Made by a program: the position numbers and the translations under genes
The notes under the pieces: generated by a model
The model's input: only the letters and a program-made list of their open reading frames with translations
Database searches by the model: none
What the model was told of the DNA's origin: nothing
Origin: an uncultured Halomonas sp.
Lineage (GTDB): Bacteria; Pseudomonadota; Gammaproteobacteria; Pseudomonadales; Halomonadaceae
Assembly (NCBI RefSeq): GCF_947500835.1
Contig: NZ_CANMTQ010000001.1
Span: forward strand, 124,001-188,000
Direction of reading: 5' to 3'
Length of the DNA: 64,000 nt
Shown: positions 22,859-31,549 of the stretch, one piece after another
Layout: each line of letters begins with the position of its first letter
Position numbering within the stretch: the first letter of the stretch is position 1

Positions 22859-24274
22859 ATGAAGCCAACGCTACAGCTGCGCATCGGCACTCAGCTAACC
22901 ATGACGCCCCAGTTGCAACAGGCAATCCAGCTGTTGCAACTCTCGACGCTAGATTTGCGTCAGGAAATCCAGCAGGCACTGGAATCCAATCCCATGCTGG
23001 AGCTCGAAGAAGCCTACGGCGAACAAGCCGTGGCCGAGAGCATCGAGGAGGAGTGGGCGGAGGTCATTCCCACGGAACTGGTCACCGATAGCGAATGGTC
23101 GGATACCTATCAGGATGCACCTGCTAGCCAAACAGGTAGCGCCGATGGTAACGACATTGAACGCAACGTGGCTGGACTAAGCCTCAAGGATCATTTGCAT
23201 TGGCAATTGACCATGACTGATATGTCAGCACGTAGTCGACAGATCGCTGAGAGCCTCATCGACTCGATCAGCCCGGCGGGCTATCTCGACGCTAGCCTCG
23301 ATGAACTGGTGGAAGGACTGAGAGGGCAAGGCCTTGGCAATCTCAAGAGCCAGGAGGCGGAACAGGTTTTACAGCAGGTACAACAGTTCGAGCCGACCGG
23401 GGTCGGGGCGCGAAATCTACGTGAATGCCTGTTGTTGCAACTTGGCGCCCTCGATGAAGCGACTCCATTGCTACCCCAGGCCAAACGCCTGGTCCGGCAG
23501 TTCCTGGAAGCCCTGGCCGGCAATGACCGCAAGATGCTCAAGCGACGCCTGGGGCTCGACGATGAGCAGCTCGACAACGTCATTGCCATGATTCGCTTGC
23601 TTGATCCGCGCCCTGGACAAGCGTTTGATCATCATGACGAGCGCTATGTCACACCGGACCTGATTGCCCATTACACGCCTCAAGGCTGGCGCATCGAGCT
23701 CAATCCAGATGCTCTACCCCGATTGCGCATTCAGCCGGATTACGCCGCGCTGATACGACGCGCCGACAAGAGCGACGACAATACCTTCATGAGACAGCAT
23801 CTGCAGGAAGCGCGCTGGCTGATGAAGAGCCTGTCGAGTCGCAACGACACCCTGCTCAAGGTAGGCCGGGAAATAATGAGCCATCAGTTCGACTTTCTCG
23901 AACATGGTGAAGAGGCAATGAAACCACTGATCCTGGCGAACATCGCCCAACTCGTTGAAATGCATGAATCAACCATTTCTCGGGTTACTACGCAGAAATT
24001 CATCCACACCCCGCGTGGCGTCTTCGAACTGAAATATTTTTTCTCCAGCCAGGTTGGTGGCAACGAAAATGACGGCGACGCCTACTCCAGCACCGCAATT
24101 AGAGCACGCCTGAAGAAGATGATCAGCGAGGAATCGCCACGCAAGCCCTTGTCCGATAGCAAGCTGGTGGATTTACTCGCCGAGGACGGTATCAAGGTGG
24201 CCCGCCGCACCATTGCCAAGTATCGCGAAGGATTGGGCATTCCTTCTTCCAGCGATCGCAAGCGTTTGGCATGA
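22859..24274 (+). CDS. rpoN: RNA polymerase sigma-54 factor
   Basis: About 471 residues. The Gln/Leu-rich region I (MTPQLQQAIQLLQLSTLDLRQEIQQ, quoted as MTPQLQQAIQLLQLS) binds enhancer-binding proteins; the acidic region II, core-binding and HTH domains follow, and the RpoN box ARRTIAKYRE near the C-terminus contacts the -24 element. The ATG of MKPTLQLR aligns with the E. coli start; an ATG two codons earlier is also possible. It heads the classic rpoN-hpf-ptsN-rapZ-ptsO order, and a -24/-12 site lies in its own upstream region. Confidence 0.97.
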   Translation: MKPTLQLRIGTQLTMTPQLQQAIQLLQLSTLDLRQEIQQALESNPMLELEEAYGEQAVAESIEEEWAEVIPTELVTDSEWSDTYQDAPASQTGSADGNDIERNVAGLSLKDHLHWQLTMTDMSARSRQIAESLIDSISPAGYLDASLDELVEGLRGQGLGNLKSQEAEQVLQQVQQFEPTGVGARNLRECLLLQLGALDEATPLLPQAKRLVRQFLEALAGNDRKMLKRRLGLDDEQLDNVIAMIRLLDPRPGQAFDHHDERYVTPDLIAHYTPQGWRIELNPDALPRLRIQPDYAALIRRADKSDDNTFMRQHLQEARWLMKSLSSRNDTLLKVGREIMSHQFDFLEHGEEAMKPLILANIAQLVEMHESTISRVTTQKFIHTPRGVFELKYFFSSQVGGNENDGDAYSSTAIRARLKKMISEESPRKPLSDSKLVDLLAEDGIKVARRTIAKYREGLGIPSSSDRKRLA

Positions 24275-24350
24275 CCTCCCTCGACAGGGGTTTGCTAAGC
24301 CGCAAAAAGGGTTACAATCCTTGGACCATTCGCAGCAATAGGAGCGTGCC

Positions 24351-24659
24351 ATGCAAGTCAACATCACTGGCCATCATGTCGAGCTGACCGATGCATTGCG
24401 TGATTATGTGAACGAAAAACTTGCACGTTTGGAGCGCCATTACGACAACATCACCCGGGTACACGTCACCTTGTCAGTCGAGAAGGAACGCCATCAAGCA
24501 GCCTGTACCCTTCACGCAGCCGGCGCAGATCTTCATGGAGAGGCCGAAAACGGCGACATGTATGCTGCCATTGATGCACTTGCTGACAAGCTTGATCGTC
24601 AACTTGTCAAACATAAGGAAAAGACTCAAGCGCGGGCGCAAGGCGCTGGCGCGCGCTGA
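24351..24659 (+). CDS. hpf: Ribosome hibernation promoting factor
   Basis: 102 residues, the short HPF/YfiA-like form: MQVNITGHHVELTDALRDYV and the DMYAAIDALADKLDRQLVKHKEK helix. It binds the 30S decoding centre and helps form inactive 100S dimers in stationary phase. A good ribosome site (AGGAG) is upstream. The 76-bp gap after rpoN holds a TACAAT that could be a -10 element for separate transcription. Confidence 0.95.
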   Translation: MQVNITGHHVELTDALRDYVNEKLARLERHYDNITRVHVTLSVEKERHQAACTLHAAGADLHGEAENGDMYAAIDALADKLDRQLVKHKEKTQARAQGAGAR

Positions 24660-24667
24660 GTTCATCT

Positions 24668-25156
24668 ATGTCTCTTGAAGCCATCCTACCCCCCGAGCGC
24701 GCGCTATTCGCCGTCCCCGGGGGGAGCAAGAAGCGGGTGCTGGAGTTCTTCAGCACCTTCATTGCCCAGAACACGCCCAGCCTGGATAGCCAAGAGGTTT
24801 TTGGACGCTTGATTGGCCGGGAAAAACTTGGCAGCACCGGCATCGGCAATGGTGTTGCCATTCCTCATGCGCGAGATCCCCATTGCAAGACGCCGGTTGC
24901 GGGTTTCCTCAAGCTTCAGGAAGCCATCAGCTTCGATGCCATAGATGGCGAACCAGTGGACTTGATCTTCATTCTATTGGTTCCCGAAGCAGCGGACGAA
25001 ACGCATTTGGCGCTTCTCGCTCAAGTGGCCAGCCTCATGAACGATGCGAATACTCGCATGCGCCTTCGCAAAAGCGAAAGTCAAAGTCAGCTCTACGAAA
25101 CGCTTATCGATGCCATTCGCGGTCTCGAACAAACGAACAGCGAGAACGATGGATGA
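24668..25156 (+). CDS. ptsN: PTS EIIA-Ntr
   Basis: A 162-residue PTS EIIA domain type 2. The phospho-accepting histidine is His67 in GVAIPHARD. It is the end acceptor of the nitrogen PTS, which regulates potassium uptake, nitrogen and envelope responses. It follows hpf by eight bases and shares the cluster with the NPr gene (ptsO) that phosphorylates it. Confidence 0.96.
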   Translation: MSLEAILPPERALFAVPGGSKKRVLEFFSTFIAQNTPSLDSQEVFGRLIGREKLGSTGIGNGVAIPHARDPHCKTPVAGFLKLQEAISFDAIDGEPVDLIFILLVPEAADETHLALLAQVASLMNDANTRMRLRKSESQSQLYETLIDAIRGLEQTNSENDG

Positions 25157-25248
25157 TGCCAAAGAGCATCATATCGGTATCGTTTCATATAATATAAACT
25201 GTTCTATACAAGGCTAAGAGCCTAAGCCATCGTTATAAGGGCGCTATC

Positions 25249-26142
25249 ATGCAGCTCGTGATCATCAGCGGACGATCGGGTTCTGGAAAATCCATCGCGC
25301 TCCAGGCACTCGAGGATCTTGGCTTTTATGCCATCGACAATCTGCCGGCCATGCTGCTCGATCCTCTTATCCATGAGCTGCAACAAGATGATGTCCGGCG
25401 TTCGAACATTGCGGTAAGTATCGATGCGCGCAATCTACCAACAGCGCTCAAGCGCTTTCCGGTGCTGCTCGAAGAAATTCGTATGCGCAACATCGATTGC
25501 CATGTGGTCTACCTCACCGCCGAGAACAAGGTCCTGCTGGAGCGCTATTCCGCCACGCGCCGCAGCCATCCCTTGACCCGGGATAGCGAGATGACCCTGG
25601 CGGAAGCCATCGAGTCCGAAGAACACACCCTGGCTCGCATCCGGGATCTTGCCGATCTGGTAATCGATACCTCGCAGCTTTCGATCCACGACCTACGTGC
25701 GCGTATCGCAAGCCAGGTGGCACACCATTCCAGCGATCAGCTGACGCTGACCTTCGAATCCTTCGGCTTCAAACGAGGTGTACCCCTTGATGCCGATACC
25801 GTGTTCGATGCCCGCTGCCTACCCAACCCTTACTGGGATCCACAACTGCGTCATCACGATGGGCGCGATGGCGAAATCATCAAGTTCCTCGAAAGTTATA
25901 CCGAGGTCGGCGCCATGGCCGATGACATCCGCGACTGGCTGGAGCGCTGGCTGCCTGCCTATATCGCCAGCAATCGCAGCTATTTGACGGTAGCCATTGG
26001 ATGTACCGGTGGCCAGCACCGCTCGGTCTACTTGAGTGAGCGTCTGGCTCATCATTTTGCCAACCGCTATCGCGTGCGCCTTCGACATCGTGAGCTTGGC
26101 GTTCTCACCGTCGTAGGAGAAGCGCGGAATGATTCAGCGTGA
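25249..26142 (+). CDS. rapZ: RapZ, RNase adapter protein
   Basis: 297 residues. P-loop GRSGSGKS (8-15) near the N-terminus and the C-terminal segment GCTGGQHRSVYL. In E. coli RapZ binds the sRNA GlmZ and recruits RNase E to control GlmS and so amino-sugar supply to the envelope; GlmZ itself was not found here. It overlaps ptsO by 14 bp. Confidence 0.96.
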   Translation: MQLVIISGRSGSGKSIALQALEDLGFYAIDNLPAMLLDPLIHELQQDDVRRSNIAVSIDARNLPTALKRFPVLLEEIRMRNIDCHVVYLTAENKVLLERYSATRRSHPLTRDSEMTLAEAIESEEHTLARIRDLADLVIDTSQLSIHDLRARIASQVAHHSSDQLTLTFESFGFKRGVPLDADTVFDARCLPNPYWDPQLRHHDGRDGEIIKFLESYTEVGAMADDIRDWLERWLPAYIASNRSYLTVAIGCTGGQHRSVYLSERLAHHFANRYRVRLRHRELGVLTVVGEARNDSA

Positions 26143-26398
26143 GCTGATCTTGACCAACCGGCGTGGCCTTCATGCACGTGCAGCCACCAAGCTGGTCAAA
26201 TGCTGTCAGCCCTTCGATGCCAATGTCACCGTGTATCACCAGGATAAAAGCGCTGATGCGAACAACATCATGTCGCTTTTAATGCTTGCCGCGCCCTGCG
26301 GCAGCGTACTCGAAGTCGCCGCGAAAGGCCCCCAGGCCGAAGAAGCCCTCGCCGCAGTGGAAGCACTTTTCACCGCTAGGTTCGACGAAGACGATTGA
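26129..26398 (+). CDS. ptsO: NPr, HPr-like phosphocarrier of the nitrogen PTS
   Basis: An 89-residue HPr-family protein with the phospho-histidine His15 in RRGLHARAA. It passes phosphate from EI-Ntr to PtsN. Its start lies within the end of rapZ, so translation is likely coupled. It ends the rpoN-ptsO run; mgtE follows after 141 bp. Confidence 0.95.
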   Translation: MIQRELILTNRRGLHARAATKLVKCCQPFDANVTVYHQDKSADANNIMSLLMLAAPCGSVLEVAAKGPQAEEALAAVEALFTARFDEDD

Positions 26399-26539
26399 TT
26401 TCGACCAAGAAACAAGAAATACGCCTGAATCGGGGCGCTTGAAAGCCTCTCTCGAACAGCGTTTTCTTTTGTGCGCGCCATCATACTACGATGCTAGAAT
26501 AGCGCGACCATTGAGGCACGACAAAGGACGCCACCCGAC

Positions 26540-27895
26540 ATGAGCAGAAATCCAGAGAGGCTTCAGCCCAGACTCGCCAGGCTAAACGATGCTCTGGAAA
26601 GCGGCGCCCTGGAACAGGCACGCCGCATGCTCAATCGTGGCCTCGCCCCGGTCGATATAGCGCATTTACTGGAGTCGACACCCCCCAGGGAGCGCGACAT
26701 CCTGTGGGAGCTGATCGAGCCTGAGCTAAAAGGTGATGTGCTGCAGTACCTGGGTGAGGATATCCAGACGGAATTCCTCAACCGGATGGATACCCAGCAG
26801 CTGATGTCCGCCACCGAGGGGCTGGATGTCGATGACCTGGCAGATCTGCTGCAGCGCCTACCGGATACCGTCACCCTCGAAGTACTCGACTCCATGGAGG
26901 CCCAGGAGCGCCAGCGCCTGGAAACCGTGCTCTCTTATCCCGAGGACACGGCCGGCGGGTTGATGAACACGGATACGCTGACGATCCGCCCGGAAATCAC
27001 CTTGGATGTGGTATTGCGCTACCTGCGTCGTCACGAACGCCTGCCGGATACCACCGACAGCCTTCTGGTCGTGACCCGGGGCGACAAGCTGATCGGCAGC
27101 CTGCCTATCAACCGCCTGCTGGTTTCCGATACGTCAATGCTGGTGCGCGAGGTCATGGATACGGACATGGTGACGATCCCGGCGACGATGGAGGAAACCG
27201 AAGTCGCCAGACTGTTCGAGCGTTTCGATCTGATCTCGGCACCGGTGATCGGCGGTGATAGTCATCTGCTGGGTCGTATCACCATCGACGACGTGGTCGA
27301 TGTCATCCGTGAGGATGCGGATCATCAGGTAATGAGCATGGCAGGCCTGGATGAAGATGAAGATACCTTTGCCCCGATCTGGCGCACCAGCCGGCGGCGT
27401 GCGATATGGCTGGGCATCAATCTGATTACCGCCTTCATGGCCGCTGCGGTAATCGGCATGTTCGAAGGCACCATCCAGAAAGTCACCGCGCTTGCGGTAC
27501 TGATGCCAATCGTTGCAAGCATGGGCGGCATCGCAGGCTCCCAGGCGCTGACCGTATTGATACGGGGTATTGCCTTGGGTCACGTGTCCGGGAGTAACGT
27601 GCGCTGGCTGCTCAACCGGGAGCTGATCGTCGGTGCTCTCAATGGGCTACTGTGGGCATTGGTTGTTGCGGCGATTGCAGTGCTTTGGTTCGGTGACATG
27701 ACCTTGGGCATCATCATCGCCGCGGCAATCGTCATCAATCTGTTGTTCGCTGCTTTTTGCGGCACGTTACTGCCAGTGCTTTTGAAAAGGCTCAAGATCG
27801 ACCCGGCCCTGTCCGGCAGCGTCATTCTTACCACGGTTACCGATGTGGTCGGCTTCATGGCCTTTCTTGGTCTTGCCACCTACTTTTATCTCTAA
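26540..27895 (+). CDS. mgtE: MgtE-type magnesium transporter
   Basis: 451 residues with the full MgtE layout: N-terminal superhelical domain (about 20-130), tandem CBS domains (about 135-255), a plug helix and five membrane helices (about 285-450). It is a Mg2+-gated Mg2+ channel in the inner membrane. The acidic stretch GLDEDEDTFAPIWRTSRRR links the sensor to the pore. TAGAAT about 45 bp upstream may be a -10 element. It is convergent with pmbA. Confidence 0.95.
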   Translation: MSRNPERLQPRLARLNDALESGALEQARRMLNRGLAPVDIAHLLESTPPRERDILWELIEPELKGDVLQYLGEDIQTEFLNRMDTQQLMSATEGLDVDDLADLLQRLPDTVTLEVLDSMEAQERQRLETVLSYPEDTAGGLMNTDTLTIRPEITLDVVLRYLRRHERLPDTTDSLLVVTRGDKLIGSLPINRLLVSDTSMLVREVMDTDMVTIPATMEETEVARLFERFDLISAPVIGGDSHLLGRITIDDVVDVIREDADHQVMSMAGLDEDEDTFAPIWRTSRRRAIWLGINLITAFMAAAVIGMFEGTIQKVTALAVLMPIVASMGGIAGSQALTVLIRGIALGHVSGSNVRWLLNRELIVGALNGLLWALVVAAIAVLWFGDMTLGIIIAAAIVINLLFAAFCGTLLPVLLKRLKIDPALSGSVILTTVTDVVGFMAFLGLATYFYL

Positions 27896-27902
27896 TGACA
27901 TT

Positions 27903-27962
27903 GGCCGCCCTATAGAATCGCATAGAGCGTGGATTAAATAGAGCGGCCATGCCAATTTTTTT
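27903..27962 (+). terminator. Possible terminator after mgtE
   Basis: Arms GGCCGCCCTAT (27903-27913) and ATAGAGCGGCC (27938-27948) pair with one mismatch, and seven T follow at about 27956. The loop is long (24 nt), so confidence is moderate. Confidence 0.45.
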
Positions 27963-27980
27963 CGTCATACCCGAGTGCTA

Positions 27981-29321
27981 TCAGCTTCCTGCGATAGTCA
28001 TATCATCGATCAGCCAGCTGCCGGTATGGACACTGCCCCGGGTATCGATATCGTCCCCGACCCCCATCAGATTGGCAAACATGGTAGTGAGGTTGCCGGC
28101 GACGGTGAATTCCTCGATCGGATACTGAATCTTGCCATTCTCGACCCAGAAGCCTGCGGCACCTCGTGAGTAGTCACCGGTTACTCCGTTGACTCCTTGG
28201 CCCATCAATTCAGTGACCAGCACGCCACGACCCATCTGCGCCAGCAGGTCGGCCTGGGCCGTGAGAGGGGCCTTGATACGCAGGTTGCGAGCACCGCCTG
28301 CATTGCCGGTAGTGGTCATGTTTAGACGACGAGCGCTATAGGCAGAGAGCATGTAGCTGGCAATACGCCCGCTGTCGACAAAGATGTTGTCCCGGGTGTA
28401 GACACCGTCACTATCGAAAGAGGAGCTGGCCATACCGCCAATTTCGCGAGGTTTCTCTTGAAGCGTGAACCAATCCGGAAACAATGGCTTGCCCAGGCTA
28501 TCGCAGAGAAACGACGCTTCGCGATAGAGCGCGCCACCGGCAATGGCATTGAGAAAATGCCCCACCAGACCACTGGCCAACTCCGGGGCGAACAGCACCG
28601 GCAGACGCCCCGTCTCAGGCCTGCGCGCACCCAGACGACGTAGTGTTCGCTCTGCGGCACTGCGCCCGATCGTCTCCGGTGAACTTAGCTTAGCGGGATC
28701 ACGTTCGCTGCTGTAGTCGTAGTCCCGCTGCATGCCCTGCTCGTCTCGGGCGATCAGCATGCAGGACAAGGAATGTCGACTGCCGCGTTGTCCTGCCAAA
28801 AAGCCGTGGCTATTGCCATAGACCCGCACCCCTTCACCGGTAGATAGCCCGGCGCCATCGGAATTGGCGATACCCTCGACCTCGCGACCGGCATTCTCAC
28901 AGGCCAGGGCCAATTCGATCGCTTCGTCCGTGGCCAATGACCAAGGGTGATGCACCTTGAGATCGGGGAATTCCGTTGCCATCAATTCCGCATCCGCCAG
29001 TCTCGCGTAGGGATCTTCCCCGGTATAGCGCGCGATATCGATGGCCTTTTCCACTACCGCGCGGATTGAGGCTTCCCCGGCATCGGAAGAGGACGCGCTA
29101 CCCTTGCGCTTACCCACGTAGACCGTGACGGCAATGCCTTGATCCCGGGACAGCTCGACGCTTTCTACCTCGCCCATGCGTACATTGATACCTGTTCCCT
29201 GGTCGACGCTGGCGCCGACTTCGCAGGCATCCGCGCCCAGGGTACGCGCCTGTTCCAGGGCCGCGGCCACCCGGGATTCCAGCAGCGTCTGCTGCGCGGC
29301 GGCATCGAAGGCTTGAGTCAT
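27981..29321 (-). CDS. pmbA: PmbA/TldE, metalloprotease-related subunit
   Basis: 446 residues of the TldD/PmbA family, starting MTQAFDAAAQQT. In the TldD-TldE heterodimer this subunit lacks the zinc-binding HExxxH motif; the pair trims unfolded peptides and matures microcin B17-type products in other bacteria. No HExxxH is seen here, as expected. Its partner tldD lies 2 kb away on the same strand, with darP between on the other strand. The start is after GGAG upstream. Confidence 0.94.
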   Translation of the reverse strand: MTQAFDAAAQQTLLESRVAAALEQARTLGADACEVGASVDQGTGINVRMGEVESVELSRDQGIAVTVYVGKRKGSASSSDAGEASIRAVVEKAIDIARYTGEDPYARLADAELMATEFPDLKVHHPWSLATDEAIELALACENAGREVEGIANSDGAGLSTGEGVRVYGNSHGFLAGQRGSRHSLSCMLIARDEQGMQRDYDYSSERDPAKLSSPETIGRSAAERTLRRLGARRPETGRLPVLFAPELASGLVGHFLNAIAGGALYREASFLCDSLGKPLFPDWFTLQEKPREIGGMASSSFDSDGVYTRDNIFVDSGRIASYMLSAYSARRLNMTTTGNAGGARNLRIKAPLTAQADLLAQMGRGVLVTELMGQGVNGVTGDYSRGAAGFWVENGKIQYPIEEFTVAGNLTTMFANLMGVGDDIDTRGSVHTGSWLIDDMTIAGS

Positions 29322-29387
29322 GTTGATCTCCTTGTAGCGAGGCTGGCTGGTATACTGCACCAACCTCCCAATGCTGATGGTAATGGC

Positions 29388-29897
29388 ATGTCATTTGAAT
29401 CACCCGCCGATCCCCTGGATCGGCCAAGCAAGACCCAACGCAAGCAGGAAATGCAGGCCCTGCAAGCCCTGGGCGAACGAATAATTGCCCTGTCCGAGGC
29501 CCAGCGGGCACGTTTACCCCTGTCCGATGATCTACTGGCGGCCATCGAGGAAACCTCGCGAATTCGCTCTCACGAAGGGCGCCGCCGTCATATGCAGTAC
29601 GTCGGCAAGCTGATGCGCCGCGAGGATATCGAAGGCATACAGCAGGTCTTCGACGAGTTCGAACGTGAAACACTGCGTCGCGATCACGCCTTTCATCGTC
29701 TTGAAAAATGGCGCGACCGGCTCATGGACGATGAAAGCAACGAATCTCTAGAGACCTTCATCGCCGAGCATCCCGATGTCGACCGCCAGACGCTACGCCA
29801 ACTGATCCGCAATGCGCGAAGCGAGCGAAAGCACGGCAAGCCGCCGACCAGCGCGCGCAAACTGTTCAAGCTGATACGCGACACCGCCGGTATGTGA
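29388..29897 (+). CDS. darP: DarP (YjgA, DUF615), ribosome assembly factor
   Basis: A 169-residue, highly charged, alpha-helical protein. Typical segments are KTQRKQEMQALQALGE and RREDIEGIQQVFDEF, ending ARKLFKLIRD. DarP associates with late 50S precursors and helps domain V maturation. The ATG of MSFESPADP is used; the frame is open far upstream antisense to pmbA without support. It is divergent from pmbA with 66 bp between. Confidence 0.93.
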   Translation: MSFESPADPLDRPSKTQRKQEMQALQALGERIIALSEAQRARLPLSDDLLAAIEETSRIRSHEGRRRHMQYVGKLMRREDIEGIQQVFDEFERETLRRDHAFHRLEKWRDRLMDDESNESLETFIAEHPDVDRQTLRQLIRNARSERKHGKPPTSARKLFKLIRDTAGM

Positions 29898-29995
29898 GAA
29901 CCACCGGAACTTCTTTCACAGCTTGGTGGATAAAAGATGGGCTTTCCCGTGAGCAAGCCTTCGCGAGGGCGCTGTAAACCCATCCTTGGGCGCTA

Positions 29996-30017
29996 CTTTT
30001 GCCATCCATGGCAAAAG
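29996..30017. repeat. Near-perfect palindrome between convergent darP and tldD
   Basis: CTTTTGCCAT and ATGGCAAAAG are separated by only CC. It sits in a 197-bp gap with no supported gene. Neighbouring text (GCGCTGTAAACCCATCC...GGGCGC) looks like dispersed intergenic repeat material, but only one copy is in this window. It may act as a terminator or be part of a repeat. Confidence 0.5.
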
Positions 30018-30094
30018 ACCCTCGCTTCGCCTTGCTCCCGGCGCCCATCGTGGCAAAGAGCTCGGAAAGGTTGAGCGAGCGCAGGCACGTTCGT

Positions 30095-31549
30095 TCACGA
30101 CTGGGTGCCGCCAACGGTCAGCTCGTCTAGTTTCAAGGTCGGCTGGCCCACTCCCACCGGCACGCCTTGGCCTTCCTTGCCGCAGACGCCGATACCGGTG
30201 TCGAGTGCCATGTCATGACCGATCATCGACACCCTGCTCATCGCTTCAGGGCCGTTGCCGATCAGGGTGGCGCCCTTGACCGGTGCGGTTATGCGTCCAT
30301 CCTCGATCATGTACGCCTCGCTTGCGGAAAACACGAACTTGCCGGAGGTGATATCCACCTGGCCACCGCCGAAGCTCACCGCATATAGCCCACGCTTGAC
30401 GCTCTTTATGATGTCTTCCGGATCGTCCTGGCCCGCCAGCATGTAGGTATTGGTCATGCGCGGCATCGGCATATGGGCAAAGGATTCACGCCGCGCGTTA
30501 CCCGTGGGTGCCATGTTCATCAAGCGTGCGTTCAGCTTGTCCTGCATGTACCCCACCAGGATACCGTCCTCGATCAAGGGCGTATAAGCCCCCGGGGTGC
30601 CCTCATCATCGATGGTCATGGAGCCACGACGATCCGCCAGGGTGGCGTCGTCCACCACGGTGACACCGGGAGAGGCCACCCGCTGCCCCATGCGTCCGGC
30701 GAAGGCGGAACTCTGCTTGCGGTTGAAGTCGCCCTCGAGGCCATGCCCGACCGCCTCGTGCAACAGAATACCGGGCCAGCCTGAACCCAGCACCACCGGC
30801 ATCTGACCGGCGGGAGCATCGAGAGCCTCGAGATTGACCAGGGCCTGGCGCACGGCTTCTTTTGCATAGCGCTCGGCAACGTTTTCATCACGCAGCCGTG
30901 CCATGGCATAGCGCCCCCCTCCGCCGGCACTGCCCCGCTCACGCCGCCCGTTCTTTGCGGCGATCACGCTGACATTGAAGCGCACCAGCGGGCGAATGTC
31001 CGCTGCCAGGGTGCCGTCGCTTGCACGTACAAGTACGACCTCATGCACACCGGTGAGAGACGCCGTCACCTGAGAAACGCAAGGGTCCGCTTCTCGGGCG
31101 ATACGGTCCGCCTGCTTGAGCAGCGCAATCTTGTCTTCAGCGCTGAGGCCCGACAAGGGATCGATGCCCGCATAACGCAGCGGCGCGCCGCCAGCTTGAA
31201 CTGGCTGACTAGCCAGACGCGAGCCGCTGCGGGCAATACCCGACGCGGTGCGTCCGGTATCCGCAAGGGCGCCTGCGGTGATCTGATTGGAATAGGCAAA
31301 GCCGGTCTTTTCGCCAACCAGGGCGCGGACACCGACGCCGCCGTCGATGTTGTAGCTGGCATCCTTGACCTCGCCATCCTCGAGCACCCAGCTTTCGTGC
31401 CAACTGCGCTGGAAGTAGAGATCGGCATAGTCGATACCCGCCCCCATTGCATGATCCAGCCCGGTGTCGAGCGCCGCGGCATCGAGACCACCCGGCGTCA
31501 ATAGTATGGCAATGGCCTCGTCGAGAGGCGCTTTCGTCGATTGCGTCAT
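30095..31549 (-). CDS. tldD: TldD, metalloprotease
   Basis: 484 residues. The zinc-binding motif [11 protein letters not shown] (HExxxH form) is present. With PmbA/TldE it makes a barrel-shaped protease acting on unfolded peptides in the cytoplasm. It is the last gene of mreB-mreC-mreD-maf-rng-yhdP-tldD, the same order as in E. coli, and its start overlaps the yhdP stop (ATGA). Confidence 0.95.
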   Translation of the reverse strand: MTQSTKAPLDEAIAILLTPGGLDAAALDTGLDHAMGAGIDYADLYFQRSWHESWVLEDGEVKDASYNIDGGVGVRALVGEKTGFAYSNQITAGALADTGRTASGIARSGSRLASQPVQAGGAPLRYAGIDPLSGLSAEDKIALLKQADRIAREADPCVSQVTASLTGVHEVVLVRASDGTLAADIRPLVRFNVSVIAAKNGRRERGSAGGGGRYAMARLRDENVAERYAKEAVRQALVNLEALDAPAGQMPVVLGSGWPGILLHEAVGHGLEGDFNRKQSSAFAGRMGQRVASPGVTVVDDATLADRRGSMTIDDEGTPGAYTPLIEDGILVGYMQDKLNARLMNMAPTGNARRESFAHMPMPRMTNTYMLAGQDDPEDIIKSVKRGLYAVSFGGGQVDITSGKFVFSASEAYMIEDGRITAPVKGATLIGNGPEAMSRVSMIGHDMALDTGIGVCGKEGQGVPVGVGQPTLKLDELTVGGTQS

